From: Rathayibacter agropyri
GTDB lineage: Bacteria; Actinomycetota; Actinomycetes; Actinomycetales; Microbacteriaceae
Direction: 5' to 3'
NCBI RefSeq assembly: GCF_013249015.1
Contig: NZ_JABRPL010000001.1
Span: 310,001-374,000 of the forward strand
Length of the DNA stretch: 64,000 nucleotides
Shown piece after piece: positions 50,811 to 60,209 of the stretch. Numbering within the stretch: position 1 is the first letter of the stretch; the number at the start of each line of letters is the position of its first letter. The notes under the pieces were generated by a model. The model worked only from the letters and a program-made list of their open reading frames with translations. It had not been told where the DNA came from and did not search any database. Both the position numbers and the translations under genes were made by a program.

Positions 50811-51680
50811 ATGACCTGGGTCAGCTCCCGCTGGAAGATCACGCTGATGCTCCTCCCGGCGCTCGTCTTCTTCACCGCATTCGTCGTCTACCCCGTCCTC
50901 TACTCCCTCGGCTACAGCTTCACCAGCTTCGCCGGCTTCGGCGCCGCGACGTTCAATGGACTCGGTAATTACATCGCCCTCGGCTCTGACCCGTTCTTTT
51001 GGCAGGCCCTGTCGAACACCATCGTCATCCTGGTCGTCAGCCTCGTCATCCTGATCCCGGCCTCGTTCGCCCTGGCGCTACTGCTACAACGGCAGAAGCG
51101 TGGTGGCGGACTGCTCCGAGCCCTCGTCTTCGGACCCGCGATCATCGCGCCTATCCTCGTCGGCCTCATCTGGGTGTTCATCCTCGACCCGAAGATTGGG
51201 CTGCTCAACCGCCTCCTTGCACCGCTTGGAGTTCCCGAGATCCAGTGGATCGGTGGCGACACCCTCACTCCCTACGCGGTCTCGCTCGTGTTCATCTGGA
51301 GCAGCATCGGCTTCGCGATGACGATTTTCTACGCCGGATTGCAGCAGCTCCCGGAGTCGATCATGGAAGCCGGCGACATCGACGGCGCCTCCGGTTGGCA
51401 GCGGCTGCGTTTCATTACCGTGCCGATGATGAACGAGACCTTCGGCATCGTCACCCTCCTTCTCATCACGAATGTCTTCAAGATCTTCGAGCTCGTCTAC
51501 ATGCTCACCGGCGGTGGCCCGGTCCACCGCTCCGAAACCCTGGTGAGCTACATGTACTTCGTCACGTTCACGAATCAAAACTACGGATCGGGCATGGCCA
51601 TCGCCGTGATCGTGTTCGTCCTCGGCGCCCTCGTCTCCGGCGTCTATCTCGCACTCGCACGCCGACGGAGCATCGCATGA
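50811..51680 (+). CDS. ABC sugar transporter permease (MalF-type)
   Basis: The first inner-membrane subunit of the importer (289 residues, six predicted membrane helices). It begins WKITLMLLPALVFFTAFVVY and has the ATPase-contact EAA loop ESIMEAGDIDGASGWQRLRF. The ATG at 50811 has GAGAT upstream and lies 34 nt after the hairpin. The frame extends to 50736, which would overlap the binding-protein gene, so the later start is preferred. It overlaps the next permease by ATGA. Confidence 0.93.
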   Translation: MTWVSSRWKITLMLLPALVFFTAFVVYPVLYSLGYSFTSFAGFGAATFNGLGNYIALGSDPFFWQALSNTIVILVVSLVILIPASFALALLLQRQKRGGGLLRALVFGPAIIAPILVGLIWVFILDPKIGLLNRLLAPLGVPEIQWIGGDTLTPYAVSLVFIWSSIGFAMTIFYAGLQQLPESIMEAGDIDGASGWQRLRFITVPMMNETFGIVTLLLITNVFKIFELVYMLTGGGPVHRSETLVSYMYFVTFTNQNYGSGMAIAVIVFVLGALVSGVYLALARRRSIA

Positions 51681-52591
51681 GTACTCTCACCCCGCAGCAC
51701 GACGCTGTTTCGACAACCGTGGACACGGAGCCGAGAGGAGCGGACCGCGGACCCTGGCGCGCCCGAGCCCGCCGCGCCTCGATCATCACCGGGATCGCCG
51801 CTTACCTGGTGACCTTCCTCATTGTTCTGCCGATCCTCTGGATCGCCCTGCTCTCACTGCAGCCCAGCGACAAAATCCTCTCCGACCCGTTCTCGCTGCT
51901 CTCGCTCACCCTGGACAACTACGTCAACGTCGTGGGCTCGCTGCCACTGTTGCAGATGTACGCAAATACTCTCCTTATCGCGGTCATCTCGGTCCTCGTC
52001 GGAGCAGTCGTCTCCTTTATGGCCAGCTACGCCCTGACGCGGATGATCTTTCAGCGGCCGAGGGCGCAGTCGGCGCTGCGCTTCTATCTGCTCGCCGGGC
52101 TCGCCGTCCCCGTCTACGTGCTGCTCTTCCCGATCTACCGCCTCGATCTCGCGCTGGGTATCTTCGGCACATTCGCCGCCGTGATCCTGCCCTACATCGC
52201 CGTCTCCATCCCCTTCAACACGCTTCTGCTCACCGGGTTCCTGCGCGAGTTCCCGACCGAACTCGAAGAAGCGGCGATCATCGACGGCGCAGGATTGTTC
52301 CGCATCTGCCGATCGGTCGTCCTGCCTGTCATGCGGCCGGTCATCGCCACCGTTCTGATCTTCAACATTGTCTACGTGTTCAACGAGTTCCCCTTCGTCT
52401 CGATCCTTCTGAACAATCCCGACATGGCCACCGTTTCGCTCGCTGTCTCCCGTTTCCAGGGGCAGTACACGGTCGATTACGGAGCGATGATGGCCGCCGC
52501 GACCCTCGTGCTCCTCCCCCAGCTGGTGATCTACGCGCTCTTCCAAAAGCAGGTCATCGCCGGACTCACCGCCGGAGCGGTCAAGGGATGA
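51677..52591 (+). CDS. ABC sugar transporter permease (MalG-type)
   Basis: The second membrane subunit (304 residues). A cytoplasmic N-terminus of about 35 residues with Arg repeats precedes six helices (IITGIAAYLVTFLIVLPILW). The EAA loop is PTELEEAAIIDGAGLFRICR. It overlaps the upstream permease and the downstream kinase gene (ATGA on both sides), so the three are translationally coupled. Confidence 0.93.
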   Translation: MSTLTPQHDAVSTTVDTEPRGADRGPWRARARRASIITGIAAYLVTFLIVLPILWIALLSLQPSDKILSDPFSLLSLTLDNYVNVVGSLPLLQMYANTLLIAVISVLVGAVVSFMASYALTRMIFQRPRAQSALRFYLLAGLAVPVYVLLFPIYRLDLALGIFGTFAAVILPYIAVSIPFNTLLLTGFLREFPTELEEAAIIDGAGLFRICRSVVLPVMRPVIATVLIFNIVYVFNEFPFVSILLNNPDMATVSLAVSRFQGQYTVDYGAMMAAATLVLLPQLVIYALFQKQVIAGLTAGAVKG

Positions 52592-53451
52592 CCGCCTCTG
52601 TGCTCGTGCTCGGCGACGTCCTCGTCGACGAACTCCGGACAGCCGCAGGGTCGGTCGACGTGGCGGGCGGCTCAGCCCTCAACGTCGCCGTCGGCCTCGC
52701 CGTACTGGGAGTACCCGCCGTCCTCGCCGGAATGGTCGGCGAGGACGAGTCGGGTGACCTCCTCCGTCGGCACGCGGCCGAGCACGGCGTCACCCTCCTC
52801 ACCACGACCGCTCCGCTCGGGACCGGGCGAGCCGTTTCGGACCGGACAGCCGGGGAACCGCGCTACTCCTTCTCTCCGGCCTCTCGTTCTCGCACGCTCG
52901 TGCCGACCGATGCCCTCCGGCACGCAGCCGCGCGCGCGGAGCTCGTGGTCGTCAGCGGATTCCCCTTCGACAACCCCGCGGAAGTCATCACGCTGCGAGC
53001 CCTGATCGCCGACGGTGCACGACTGGCAATCGATCCCAACCCACGACCCGGCCTCCTCAGGGACCACGCTGCCTTCGCCACCGGCCTCCTCGAGGTCGCG
53101 GCCGGCGCCGCACTCGTGAAGCTGGGCGCGGACGACGCAGAGCTGATCTTTGAGGTGAGCCTCGCGGAGTCGACGGCCCGAGTCCTCGACGCGGGAGCGG
53201 ACACGGTGCTGGAGACAGCGGGGCGTGACGGGGCAGCGGTCGTCCGGCGCGGCGAGCGCATCGCCGTGCCGATCGCCCGGGCCGACGGTGCGATCATCGA
53301 CACGATGGGGGCCGGGGACGCCACCTTCGCCACCGTTGTCGCGGCCCTCGCACGGGGTACTCTCGATCCGCTCCCGGTGCTGACGCGAGCGATGGCCGTC
53401 GCTGCTGTGACGATCCGCTCGAGCGGCGGACTCCTCCGCCTTCCCGACTGA
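52588..53451 (+). CDS. PfkB-family sugar kinase, fructokinase-like
   Basis: A ribokinase-fold kinase (287 residues) that phosphorylates the sugar released from imported oligosaccharides. The N-terminal substrate motif is GGSALNVAVGLAVLGVPAVL, and the catalytic signature is DTMGAGDATFATVVAALARG with the base Asp. With GH32 and GH172 enzymes in the locus, fructose is the most likely substrate, but the family also covers other sugars. It overlaps the permease upstream (ATGA) and ends the operon before a small hairpin. Confidence 0.9.
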   Translation: MTASVLVLGDVLVDELRTAAGSVDVAGGSALNVAVGLAVLGVPAVLAGMVGEDESGDLLRRHAAEHGVTLLTTTAPLGTGRAVSDRTAGEPRYSFSPASRSRTLVPTDALRHAAARAELVVVSGFPFDNPAEVITLRALIADGARLAIDPNPRPGLLRDHAAFATGLLEVAAGAALVKLGADDAELIFEVSLAESTARVLDAGADTVLETAGRDGAAVVRRGERIAVPIARADGAIIDTMGAGDATFATVVAALARGTLDPLPVLTRAMAVAAVTIRSSGGLLRLPD

Positions 53452-53501
53452 CCAGGAGTCGTGCGCGCTCCTAGAGCGACCGGATCGGCAAGGAGCAGGA
53501 A

Positions 53502-53520
53502 GGGTTCACTTCGCGAACCC
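53502..53520. terminator. Short hairpin after the sugar-import operon
   Basis: GGGTTC (53502-53507) pairs with GAACCC (53515-53520) over a 7-nt loop. It is weaker than the other hairpins in the window. It lies in the 200-bp gap between the kinase and the convergent MFS gene; an A-run at 53578-53583 is the only other notable feature there. Confidence 0.4.
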
Positions 53521-53652
53521 CGACCTTGACGTCCCTCGAGTCAACCTGCACGAACGCCAGCACATCGACGTGTGTACAAAAAACCATCGGGTCATCGATG
53601 CAGCAGGGGTGCAACTGGTGACGACCCTGATAGTTATCTCGTCTCTAGCCCT

Positions 53653-55017
53653 CTATTGCCGATAATCGGGCGGTTCGTCCCGCAGGTACTGCGCTGAGAT
53701 CACGCGGAATGATCGCGTGAAGAGCGCCGCTGTGGCTGTGATCGCCGTGATGATTCCGCCGATGAGGAACACGAGGGCGATTCCCCGCCCGGTTCCGTCG
53801 CCGAGCAGCCATCCGTAGGACGACTGCCCGGCGGATGATGTCATGTACGGGATGAGGGCGAATTCGGCGATCGGTGCGATGAGGAATGCGGTGATCGGGG
53901 CCGCAGCTGACTCGAGTGCTGCCGCGAAGCCAAAAACCCGTCCCTGTGTCTCGAACGGAACGACCTTCTGGATGACTGTCTGCTCGGCGGCCTCGATTGC
54001 GGGGATGAGCGTCATATACAGCCAGATACCGACAGCGTACAGCCACCACCAATCGCGGAGAGTGAATACCGCACCGATGAGACCCATCACTATCACGAGC
54101 AGCAGCATCGTCCGGATCGGGTTCGTCCCGAGGCCGTATCTGGCAACCAGCAGCCCGCCGATGATGAAGCCCGTCGCGGTTACGCCGAGCACGATCCCCC
54201 ACAGTTCCACCGAGAACAGCTCGAGCCCGTACGGATCCATCAGCGCCACGTAGACGCCGCCGATCAAGTTGTTGAACGTCGAGAAGACAATGAGCGCAAG
54301 GAGGCCCGTCGCCGCCCGCACCGCAGTGACGCTGCCGCGCAGATCGATGAGTGGGGCACGGTCGCCTGTCGATGCGGGCTTGTCTTCAGGGATGCGCAGG
54401 AATAACAAGTGCAGGAGCGCGGCGGTGGATGCGCTGATCGCAATCAGCATCGTCCACCCCATGCCGAGCAGGCCGATCGACAATCCGCTGAACACGCTCG
54501 TGACGACGAACGCGAGCCCCTGAACGGTGCCGACCAGGCCGTTCGCACGGGCATGGCGTTCCACCGGAACCAGCAGCGTCACCGTCGTGGACAGTGCGAT
54601 GTTGCGCATGTTCTCGACGACCGCGCCGAACAGAATGATGCCGGAAAACATCCAAAACCAGGGACCGCCGAAGTTCAGCAGCGCCGACTCCGGAAGCGCG
54701 AGATACAGGATGCCTGCGAGGCTGAAGGACGCGAGCGTCACTGCGCCGACGAAGACCATCACTTGGTACTTGCGGTGCCGGTCCACAATGGTGCCGAAGG
54801 CCATTGCGAAGATCGCGACAAGCAGCATGTACGCCCCGCCGATGATGCCGGTCGCGAGCACCGACCGGGTTTCGAGGTACACCCAGAACGTCAGCGCGAA
54901 CCAGAGGAAACTCGTTGTCACATTCGCGACGGCGGTGTTCACGAGGATCTGGTGGAAGGTGCGCAGGCTCGTCGTGCTCACAGACGCGGACTCGGAAGCT
55001 GGAGCAGTCGAGGACAT
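53653..55017 (-). CDS. MFS transporter, efflux type
   Basis: A 12-helix major-facilitator protein (454 residues), resembling macrolide/drug efflux members: LWFALTFWVYLETRSVLATG, AMAFGTIVDRHRKYQVM (loop 2-3 motif A, modified), and VIQKVVPFETQGRVFGFAAA in the second half. The ATG at 55017 has GGAAGG 5 nt upstream; the frame extends to 55110 without a ribosome site. It is monocistronic. The substrate is unknown. The 175 bp before the start contain its promoter region, not clearly resolved. Confidence 0.9.
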   Translation of the reverse strand: MSSTAPASESASVSTTSLRTFHQILVNTAVANVTTSFLWFALTFWVYLETRSVLATGIIGGAYMLLVAIFAMAFGTIVDRHRKYQVMVFVGAVTLASFSLAGILYLALPESALLNFGGPWFWMFSGIILFGAVVENMRNIALSTTVTLLVPVERHARANGLVGTVQGLAFVVTSVFSGLSIGLLGMGWTMLIAISASTAALLHLLFLRIPEDKPASTGDRAPLIDLRGSVTAVRAATGLLALIVFSTFNNLIGGVYVALMDPYGLELFSVELWGIVLGVTATGFIIGGLLVARYGLGTNPIRTMLLLVIVMGLIGAVFTLRDWWWLYAVGIWLYMTLIPAIEAAEQTVIQKVVPFETQGRVFGFAAALESAAAPITAFLIAPIAEFALIPYMTSSAGQSSYGWLLGDGTGRGIALVFLIGGIITAITATAALFTRSFRVISAQYLRDEPPDYRQ

Positions 55018-55192
55018 GTCTTCCTTCCGCTGGAAGACGGCGCTTTCTGACGTCGAATGTTCCGTCAAGCGTGTGCCGACCTCGCAGCCACTGTAGGCCC
55101 CCGTTGTCAACCAGTCGAGGAGAATGTGCGATCACCTCGTCATCGAGAGGGAGCCAGGCGATCTTGCCGTTGCGACTGACCGAGCCCGGCGT

Positions 55193-56068
55193 TCAGAAGC
55201 GGGAGGCGACCTCGTAGAGGACGTCGTCGTCACCGGCATAGATGCCGTCGCGGCGGGGCCAGTGTGAGACGACATCGGTGAAGCCGAGCTGGTCGGCGCG
55301 ACCTGCCATGTCCTCGAAGCGGGCGACGCTGTCGAGGGAGTAATCGCCTCCGGAGTCCAGCGAGAGGTGGCGCTCGATGTCGCGCGGGTCGCGGCCGGCG
55401 GTCTCGAGTGCCTGATCGAGGCGGCTGGCCAGCGTGGCGAGGCCGGTCCACCACTCCTCCCCCGTCGTTCCGGCGGGGCCGGTGGTGACCCAGCCCTGAG
55501 CACGCTCGGCGACGAGAGCCAGCCCCTTCGGGCCGTTCGCGGCGAGGACAAACGGGACGCGTGGACGCTGAGCCGGTTCTCCCACCATTCGGGCTCCACG
55601 CGCGGTGAACCAATCGCCGTCGATATCGATACCACCGGAGTCAGGCTTCTCGTGGCGCAGCAACACGTCGAGCGCCGCCACGAACTCGGAGAAGCGCTCG
55701 TGGCGCTCGCGCGGCGTGTATTCGCGCTGTCCCAGCACGGTGGAGTCAAAGCCAGTGCCACCCGAGCCCAGGCCCAGGATCACTCGCCCGGCCGAGATCT
55801 CGTCGAGCGTGGCAACCTCCTTCGCGAAGGGGACGGGATGACGGAAGTTGGGCGACGCGACGAAGGTACCCAGTCGCAGGGTCTCAGTGACGAGGGCCGC
55901 CGCAGTGAGGGTGGGCACGGTCGCCTGCCATCGCTCCCCCGCGAGGGAACGCCAGGAAAGGTGGTCGTAGGTCCAGGCGTGGTCGAAGCCGAGCCCCTCG
56001 GCCGATTGCCACGTGCGTCGCGCCTCAACCCACGGGTCCTGCGGAAGGATGACAATTCCGTGTCGCAT
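55193..56068 (-). CDS. F420-dependent LLM-class oxidoreductase (TIGR03560-like)
   Basis: A luciferase-fold oxidoreductase (291 residues), probably using F420. Marks are GFDHAWTYDHLSWRSLAGE, LRLGTFVASPNFRHPVPFAK, LDEISAGRVILGLGSGGTGF and VPFVLAANGPKGLALVAERA. The ATG at 56068 lies 6 nt after TACACT, a -10-like hexamer, so its message may be leaderless. It is monocistronic; neighbours give no substrate clue. Confidence 0.88.
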   Translation of the reverse strand: MRHGIVILPQDPWVEARRTWQSAEGLGFDHAWTYDHLSWRSLAGERWQATVPTLTAAALVTETLRLGTFVASPNFRHPVPFAKEVATLDEISAGRVILGLGSGGTGFDSTVLGQREYTPRERHERFSEFVAALDVLLRHEKPDSGGIDIDGDWFTARGARMVGEPAQRPRVPFVLAANGPKGLALVAERAQGWVTTGPAGTTGEEWWTGLATLASRLDQALETAGRDPRDIERHLSLDSGGDYSLDSVARFEDMAGRADQLGFTDVVSHWPRRDGIYAGDDDVLYEVASRF

Positions 56069-56215
56069 CGTCTGAGTGTAGGTCGGCGCTCCGGAATGCG
56101 CCGCTCATCCTTCCGTGCTCTCTCCTGAGCACCTGTCCCCTGAGGTGCCCGAGAACGCTCGTCGCCACGCCGGTCGGGAGCACTCCCGGGCACCTCCATC
56201 GCTATCCGGAGAGAC

Positions 56216-57895
56216 TCACGAGAGAGCCGCTTTCTCGAGTGTGTACAGCTCCTTGACCTGTTCCGCTGTGAGAGCCCGATTCCAGACCCGCACCCGCGCG
56301 AGAGTCCCCCGGTACTGGTTGATAATCACGCCGTTGCGGCCGTTCGCCCCGACCACGAAGTCGCCGGGAGCGGCATTCATCCCGTCTGGATAGACGTAGG
56401 GATTTTTGGCGTAAGTGGCCCCGAGCGCGTCGGTGTATTTCGGATAGGCCGTGGCCGTGCCGTCGAGGTACGACACGGCGACCGCTCCGTCATAGGTGCC
56501 GACGTGTAGCTGCCAGACCCCCCGGCTCAGGCGCCGCGGTTCGACCGAGTAGTCCCGCGAGAACGGGTAGCCCGGCGTCGGTCCCCCGAGCTTCGAGACG
56601 TGCATGCACACCCGCTCCCAGCCGCCGTACTCCGGGAGATTGTTGAACAGGGCGTAGGAGCGCAGCGCTCCGACTGTCGACTCCTCCCAGACTCCGGCGA
56701 GGCAGGCGCTGTTCGGATCGGAGTTCAACACCCAGGCAGCGACCGTGACCGCGCCGGTCGAGGCGCCGAGATTGAGCGGGCCGAGTTCGGTCCTGGGCAC
56801 GATCAGGTAGTCGGTGCTGCCGTTGAAGTTGACGCCCGAGCCGAAAGGAGTCGTGACTCGCCGGGCGGTAGAGCCGGTCCCCTGCCGTAGCGCCGGCGCT
56901 CCTGCGGTGGCGGACGCGAACGGCGCGCTGCCCTCGGCGAAGGACCAGTCGGCGATCGGGGTCGGCACGGTCGTAGCAGGCGGTGGCGGCTCCTCCGCGA
57001 GCCAGCGCTGAAAAGTCTCGAGCATCTCCTTATTGGTGAAACTCGGAACGGCGTGGCCGCCTGTCCCCTCGCCCGCGTGGACGCGGATGGTCGCCTCCCG
57101 TGCGAACGGGAGCGCGGCGGCGCGCAGGGCCATGCCGTGCTTCGCAAACGGGACGACCGTGTCGTCGGAGGATCCGGTAATGCGCAAGCGCGCGTCACGC
57201 CACACCGACGGAGGCAGGCGAGCGGGGTTGGCGGCCGCCACCGCCGCGAGGTCGTCGTAGTACGGGAGAACCTTGTCCGGTTCGCTGGCTGCCCGCTCCT
57301 CGAGATCGTACGAGCTGTTGCAGAGGTAGGCGCCGAGGATGTTCGGCAGCATTCGAGTGCCGTAGGCCCAGGTGAGCAGCGGTCCTCCGCCGGAATCCGA
57401 GCGCAGCAGACTCGCGTCGATGCGCCAGACCGACGACGCCCAGGCGGCCACGGCGGCTTGAATCTCGAGCGCCCGTGTGCTCGTCCATATGCTGCCGCCG
57501 TAGGTCGGGCAGATGCTGACGACTCCACGGTCGACGGCGAGGTCGGCGGAGTAGGCGAAGGCGTTGGAGAGCGCAGTGTGGTTGCCGTTGCGTGAGTGGT
57601 AGTACCAGAGCATCGTCGCTCCGGTGCTCCTCGAGGGTGGGGTCGCGTGCGGGACGAAGAGCCGCGCCCGGTCCCCCGCGACGACCACGTCGATGATCTC
57701 GTAGCGCCGTTTCCCTGTGCGTGACGTCGCGGTCGCGCTGCGGGAGACCTCTCCGGGGAGCTTCGGCACCGCACTCATGTCGCCCGCCGCCAGCGCAGGA
57801 GTCGCGAAGGCGAGAGCTCCCGCGCCGGCGACGGAAGCGGTGAGGATCGCCCGTCGAGAGAGGGCGGAGAAAGCGTTCTTCTGGGTATGCATCAT
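56216..57895 (-). CDS. Tat-exported alpha/beta-hydrolase-like protein with LamG domain
   Basis: A secreted protein (559 residues). The signal peptide has a twin-arginine motif (SRRAILTASVAGAGALAFAT) and an AxA cleavage site near residue 37. Residues 60-330 look like an alpha/beta hydrolase: ATMLWYYHSRNGNHT, RSDSGGGPLLTWAYG (putative nucleophile Ser), ITGSSDDTVVPFAK (acid) and GTGGHAVPSF (His). Residues 345-559 form a LamG/concanavalin-like domain (GVNFNGSTDYLIVPR, GAVTVAAWVLN, ARVRVWNRALTAEQVKELYT), usually sugar-binding. GGAAAGG lies 7 nt before the ATG. A surface esterase acting on a polysaccharide is a plausible role but unproven. Confidence 0.82.
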   Translation of the reverse strand: MMHTQKNAFSALSRRAILTASVAGAGALAFATPALAAGDMSAVPKLPGEVSRSATATSRTGKRRYEIIDVVVAGDRARLFVPHATPPSRSTGATMLWYYHSRNGNHTALSNAFAYSADLAVDRGVVSICPTYGGSIWTSTRALEIQAAVAAWASSVWRIDASLLRSDSGGGPLLTWAYGTRMLPNILGAYLCNSSYDLEERAASEPDKVLPYYDDLAAVAAANPARLPPSVWRDARLRITGSSDDTVVPFAKHGMALRAAALPFAREATIRVHAGEGTGGHAVPSFTNKEMLETFQRWLAEEPPPPATTVPTPIADWSFAEGSAPFASATAGAPALRQGTGSTARRVTTPFGSGVNFNGSTDYLIVPRTELGPLNLGASTGAVTVAAWVLNSDPNSACLAGVWEESTVGALRSYALFNNLPEYGGWERVCMHVSKLGGPTPGYPFSRDYSVEPRRLSRGVWQLHVGTYDGAVAVSYLDGTATAYPKYTDALGATYAKNPYVYPDGMNAAPGDFVVGANGRNGVIINQYRGTLARVRVWNRALTAEQVKELYTLEKAALS

Positions 57896-58299
57896 CGCAG
57901 AACCTTTCCGATTGTGACCAGAGTGGGGACACATATCGAATAGAGAGGAGAAAGCGTGCAGGTATCCGGCTCTACTGCTCGAACTTCTGTATTCCCACGC
58001 CTGTCCGAGGAGTGTAGGCGCGAGGCGGCGCAGGTGTCACTAAAGAGGAGGTAAGTTATTCGGATATTCTCTCGTCTCCTGCTGTGAAAGATGGCGCGGA
58101 GGGCAGGTGCAGGGCAGGTGCAGGGCAGAGTTCTTCTCACGAAGACGGGGTGGGCTTGGGAGTCCGTTCGGCCCGGGTGCGTCGGCGAGGCCCGTGCGCG
58201 ACCCCTGAGACGCCGGCCCCTCCGGTCCCGGAACTCCGCCATCGCAAACGGATCTTGCGCCACCGCGTCATCGTGGAGCCCCAACCCGGTCTCCTCCAT
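57896..58299. other. Intergenic region between divergent genes
   Basis: This stretch holds the promoters of the LamG hydrolase and the AraC-like gene, neither clearly resolved. An AT-richer patch lies at 58050-58070. An 11-bp unit (GGGCAGGTGCA) is repeated in tandem at 58101-58111 and 58112-58122 with a partial third copy to 58128. The AraC-like frame is open from 58084, but that part is Arg/Gly/Pro-rich and crosses the repeat, so I do not count it as coding. Confidence 0.5.
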
Positions 58300-58800
58300 A
58301 TGCACCTTCTTCACTGCGCCCCCGTCACGTCCATTCGCCCCACTGCCGCCCGCGGCCGCGGACGTCGCCTCGACGTACTCGCCATCGCCGCCGCGGCCCT
58401 CGTTAACGAGCGCTACACCGACCGCCGATTCACACTGCTGGGTCTTGCGACCGAGCTGCGCGTCAGCGTCCTGGGGCTCCGGATGCGGTTTCGCCGCTTC
58501 TACGGTCTGAGCCTCGACGAGCACCTGGCGCTGCGTCGCCTCGAGCTCGCCGCCGTGATGATGGCGAGCACTCCCGTCACGCTCGGCGGCCTCGATCACA
58601 TCGCCCGTGTCTCCGGCTACCGCGGCATCGCCGAGCTTGATCGCGACCACCGGCGCTACCGCCGCACGTCCGCCCTCGCCGCGTGGTTTCGGGCCTCCCC
58701 GCGTCACGCCCCGCACGAGCTCTCAGCCGTCACGCTCCCGCCGCACGGGACCTCCGGGAAGGGCCTCGCGCCCGTATACCCGTTCCCGCACCGCGATTGA
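58300..58800 (+). CDS. AraC-type helix-turn-helix protein
   Basis: A DNA-binding regulator (166 residues from ATG 58300). The central part is an AraC-type double helix-turn-helix: ALVNERYTDRRFTLLGLATE, VLGLRMRFRRFYGLSLDEHL, RLELAAVMMASTPVTLGGLD and IARVSGYRGIAELDRDHRRY, where the last segment replaces the usual GFxxxSxFxRxFK. There is no ligand-binding domain unless the start lies further upstream. The start is uncertain: no Shine-Dalgarno is seen, and a GTG at 58273 is an alternative. It diverges from the LamG hydrolase gene, which it might regulate. Confidence 0.65.
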   Translation: MHLLHCAPVTSIRPTAARGRGRRLDVLAIAAAALVNERYTDRRFTLLGLATELRVSVLGLRMRFRRFYGLSLDEHLALRRLELAAVMMASTPVTLGGLDHIARVSGYRGIAELDRDHRRYRRTSALAAWFRASPRHAPHELSAVTLPPHGTSGKGLAPVYPFPHRD

Positions 58801-58852
58801 CCCCCGCGCCGGAACGGTACAGTGCGTCGATGCACTCCTGGAGATACCGCCG

Positions 58853-59611
58853 ATGACGACCGTCCGCTACGTCGCGATCGGCGACTCGTTCACCGAGGGA
58901 GTGGGCGACGAGTTTCCGGACGGCGCCCCTCGCGGCTGGGCCGATCTCACCGCGCAGGGCTGGGCGGAGGCAACTGGCGAGCAGATCGAGTACGCCAACC
59001 TGGCGATTCGCGGCCGCCTGATCGCCCCCATCCTCGCCGAACAGCTCGAGCCTGCTCTTGCACTCGGTCCGACCCACCTCTCCTTCAACGGCGGAGGCAA
59101 CGACATGCTCCGCCCGCGCGCCGACATCGAGCGGATCGCCGACGCCTACCTCCGCGTCCTCGAACGCTGCGACGAGGAGGGAGTGACGCTGATCTCGCTC
59201 GCTGGCGCCGACCCCTCGTTCCAGCTGCCGCTCGGGCGCCTCATCCGACGTCGCGGGGACGCGTTGGCTGACGCCGTTCTGCGCCGGCTACGGCACCGGA
59301 GTGACGTCGTCATCGCGGACAACTGGCACGACCCGGCCTTTGCGGATCCGTCGCTCTGGTCGGAGGACCGGTTGCATCTCGGTCCGACGGGGCATGACCG
59401 GGTCGCAGGCCGCGTCCTCCGCTCGCTCGGATTCGCTCGCCCGGCCTACTCGGCGCAGACGCCGCGGCAGCCACTCCGTGCGCGCCGCGGGTCCGTGCAG
59501 TACTACCGCCAGCACGTGACGCCCTGGCTGCGCCGCCGGCTCACCGGCACCTCGTCGGGCGACGGTCGCGCGGCGAAGTACCCGGACTTCGTGCCGATCG
59601 ACCCGGCCTGA
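58853..59611 (+). CDS. SGNH/GDSL-family hydrolase
   Basis: A cytosolic or cell-associated esterase (252 residues). Block I is YVAIGDSFTEGVGDE (catalytic Ser), block II has YANLAIRGR, block III is LSFNGGGNDML and block V is DRLHLGPTGHDRVA (Asp and His). The C-terminal 40 residues are Arg-rich. GGAG lies nine bases before the ATG. No signal peptide is seen. Such actinobacterial SGNH proteins act on acyl groups of unknown carriers. Confidence 0.9.
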   Translation: MTTVRYVAIGDSFTEGVGDEFPDGAPRGWADLTAQGWAEATGEQIEYANLAIRGRLIAPILAEQLEPALALGPTHLSFNGGGNDMLRPRADIERIADAYLRVLERCDEEGVTLISLAGADPSFQLPLGRLIRRRGDALADAVLRRLRHRSDVVIADNWHDPAFADPSLWSEDRLHLGPTGHDRVAGRVLRSLGFARPAYSAQTPRQPLRARRGSVQYYRQHVTPWLRRRLTGTSSGDGRAAKYPDFVPIDPA

Positions 59612-59626
59612 TCCTCCGGGTACGGG

Positions 59627-60151
59627 TCAGCGCCAGCCGTAGCGGGCGGTGAGCACTCGCGCCACGGCGTCGTATCGTGCCCGCTCGAGGGCTGCGCCTT
59701 CTCGCCGCATTCCCGCCGGGTGCACGCGGAACACGCGCTCCGGGTCGACCCAGCTCGGGCGTCCGTCCGGATCCCATGCGCCGGCGCCGACCGCGAGATA
59801 CTCCGCGTGTTCCTTCGAACTCAGGCGCACCGCGAGCACCGTGCCGGTCTTCTCGACGGCGAGTACCAGGACCGGCCGGTCCTTGCCGCGGCCGTCGTCC
59901 TCCTCGTAGGGGACCCAGGTCCAGACCACCTCGCCAGGGTCAGGATCTCTATCGGGGGTGGGGGCGTAGGCGAGGCGCACGCCGCGCAGTCTGGACGGAT
60001 CTACCTCGACGGTGCGACCTACTCCGCTGGCGCCGGGCGTCGGCGCGGTCGTTGACAGGTAGGGCCGCTGCGGGCCGGCGTCGGGTCGGGCAGCTCTCGT
60101 GCGCCCGAGAAGTCGGAGGAGCAGGGACACGACCGAGCGCGAGGAGGGCAC
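59627..60151 (-). CDS. PemK/MazF-like protein
   Basis: The C-terminal 105 residues resemble the PemK/MazF fold (DPGEVVWTWVPYEEDDGRGK, DRPVLVLAVEKTGTVLAVRL), in which toxic members cleave RNA. An N-terminal extension of about 70 residues precedes it, with Pro/Arg-rich character. No antitoxin gene is adjacent: the convergent SGNH gene lies on one side and a gap on the other. It may be a solitary domestic member rather than an active toxin. The GTG start at 60151 is tentative. Confidence 0.72.
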   Translation of the reverse strand: MPSSRSVVSLLLRLLGRTRAARPDAGPQRPYLSTTAPTPGASGVGRTVEVDPSRLRGVRLAYAPTPDRDPDPGEVVWTWVPYEEDDGRGKDRPVLVLAVEKTGTVLAVRLSSKEHAEYLAVGAGAWDPDGRPSWVDPERVFRVHPAGMRREGAALERARYDAVARVLTARYGWR

Positions 60152-60209
60152 CCACGGAACCCTAGCCGGGATGCGGCCAGCGCGGCACGAACGGCGCGTG
60201 AACGATGAC

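Noticed and set aside
58101-58128. 11-bp tandem repeat as a phase-variation switch for the AraC-like gene
   Set aside because: It would matter only if translation began upstream at 58084, which lacks support, and there are fewer than three copies.
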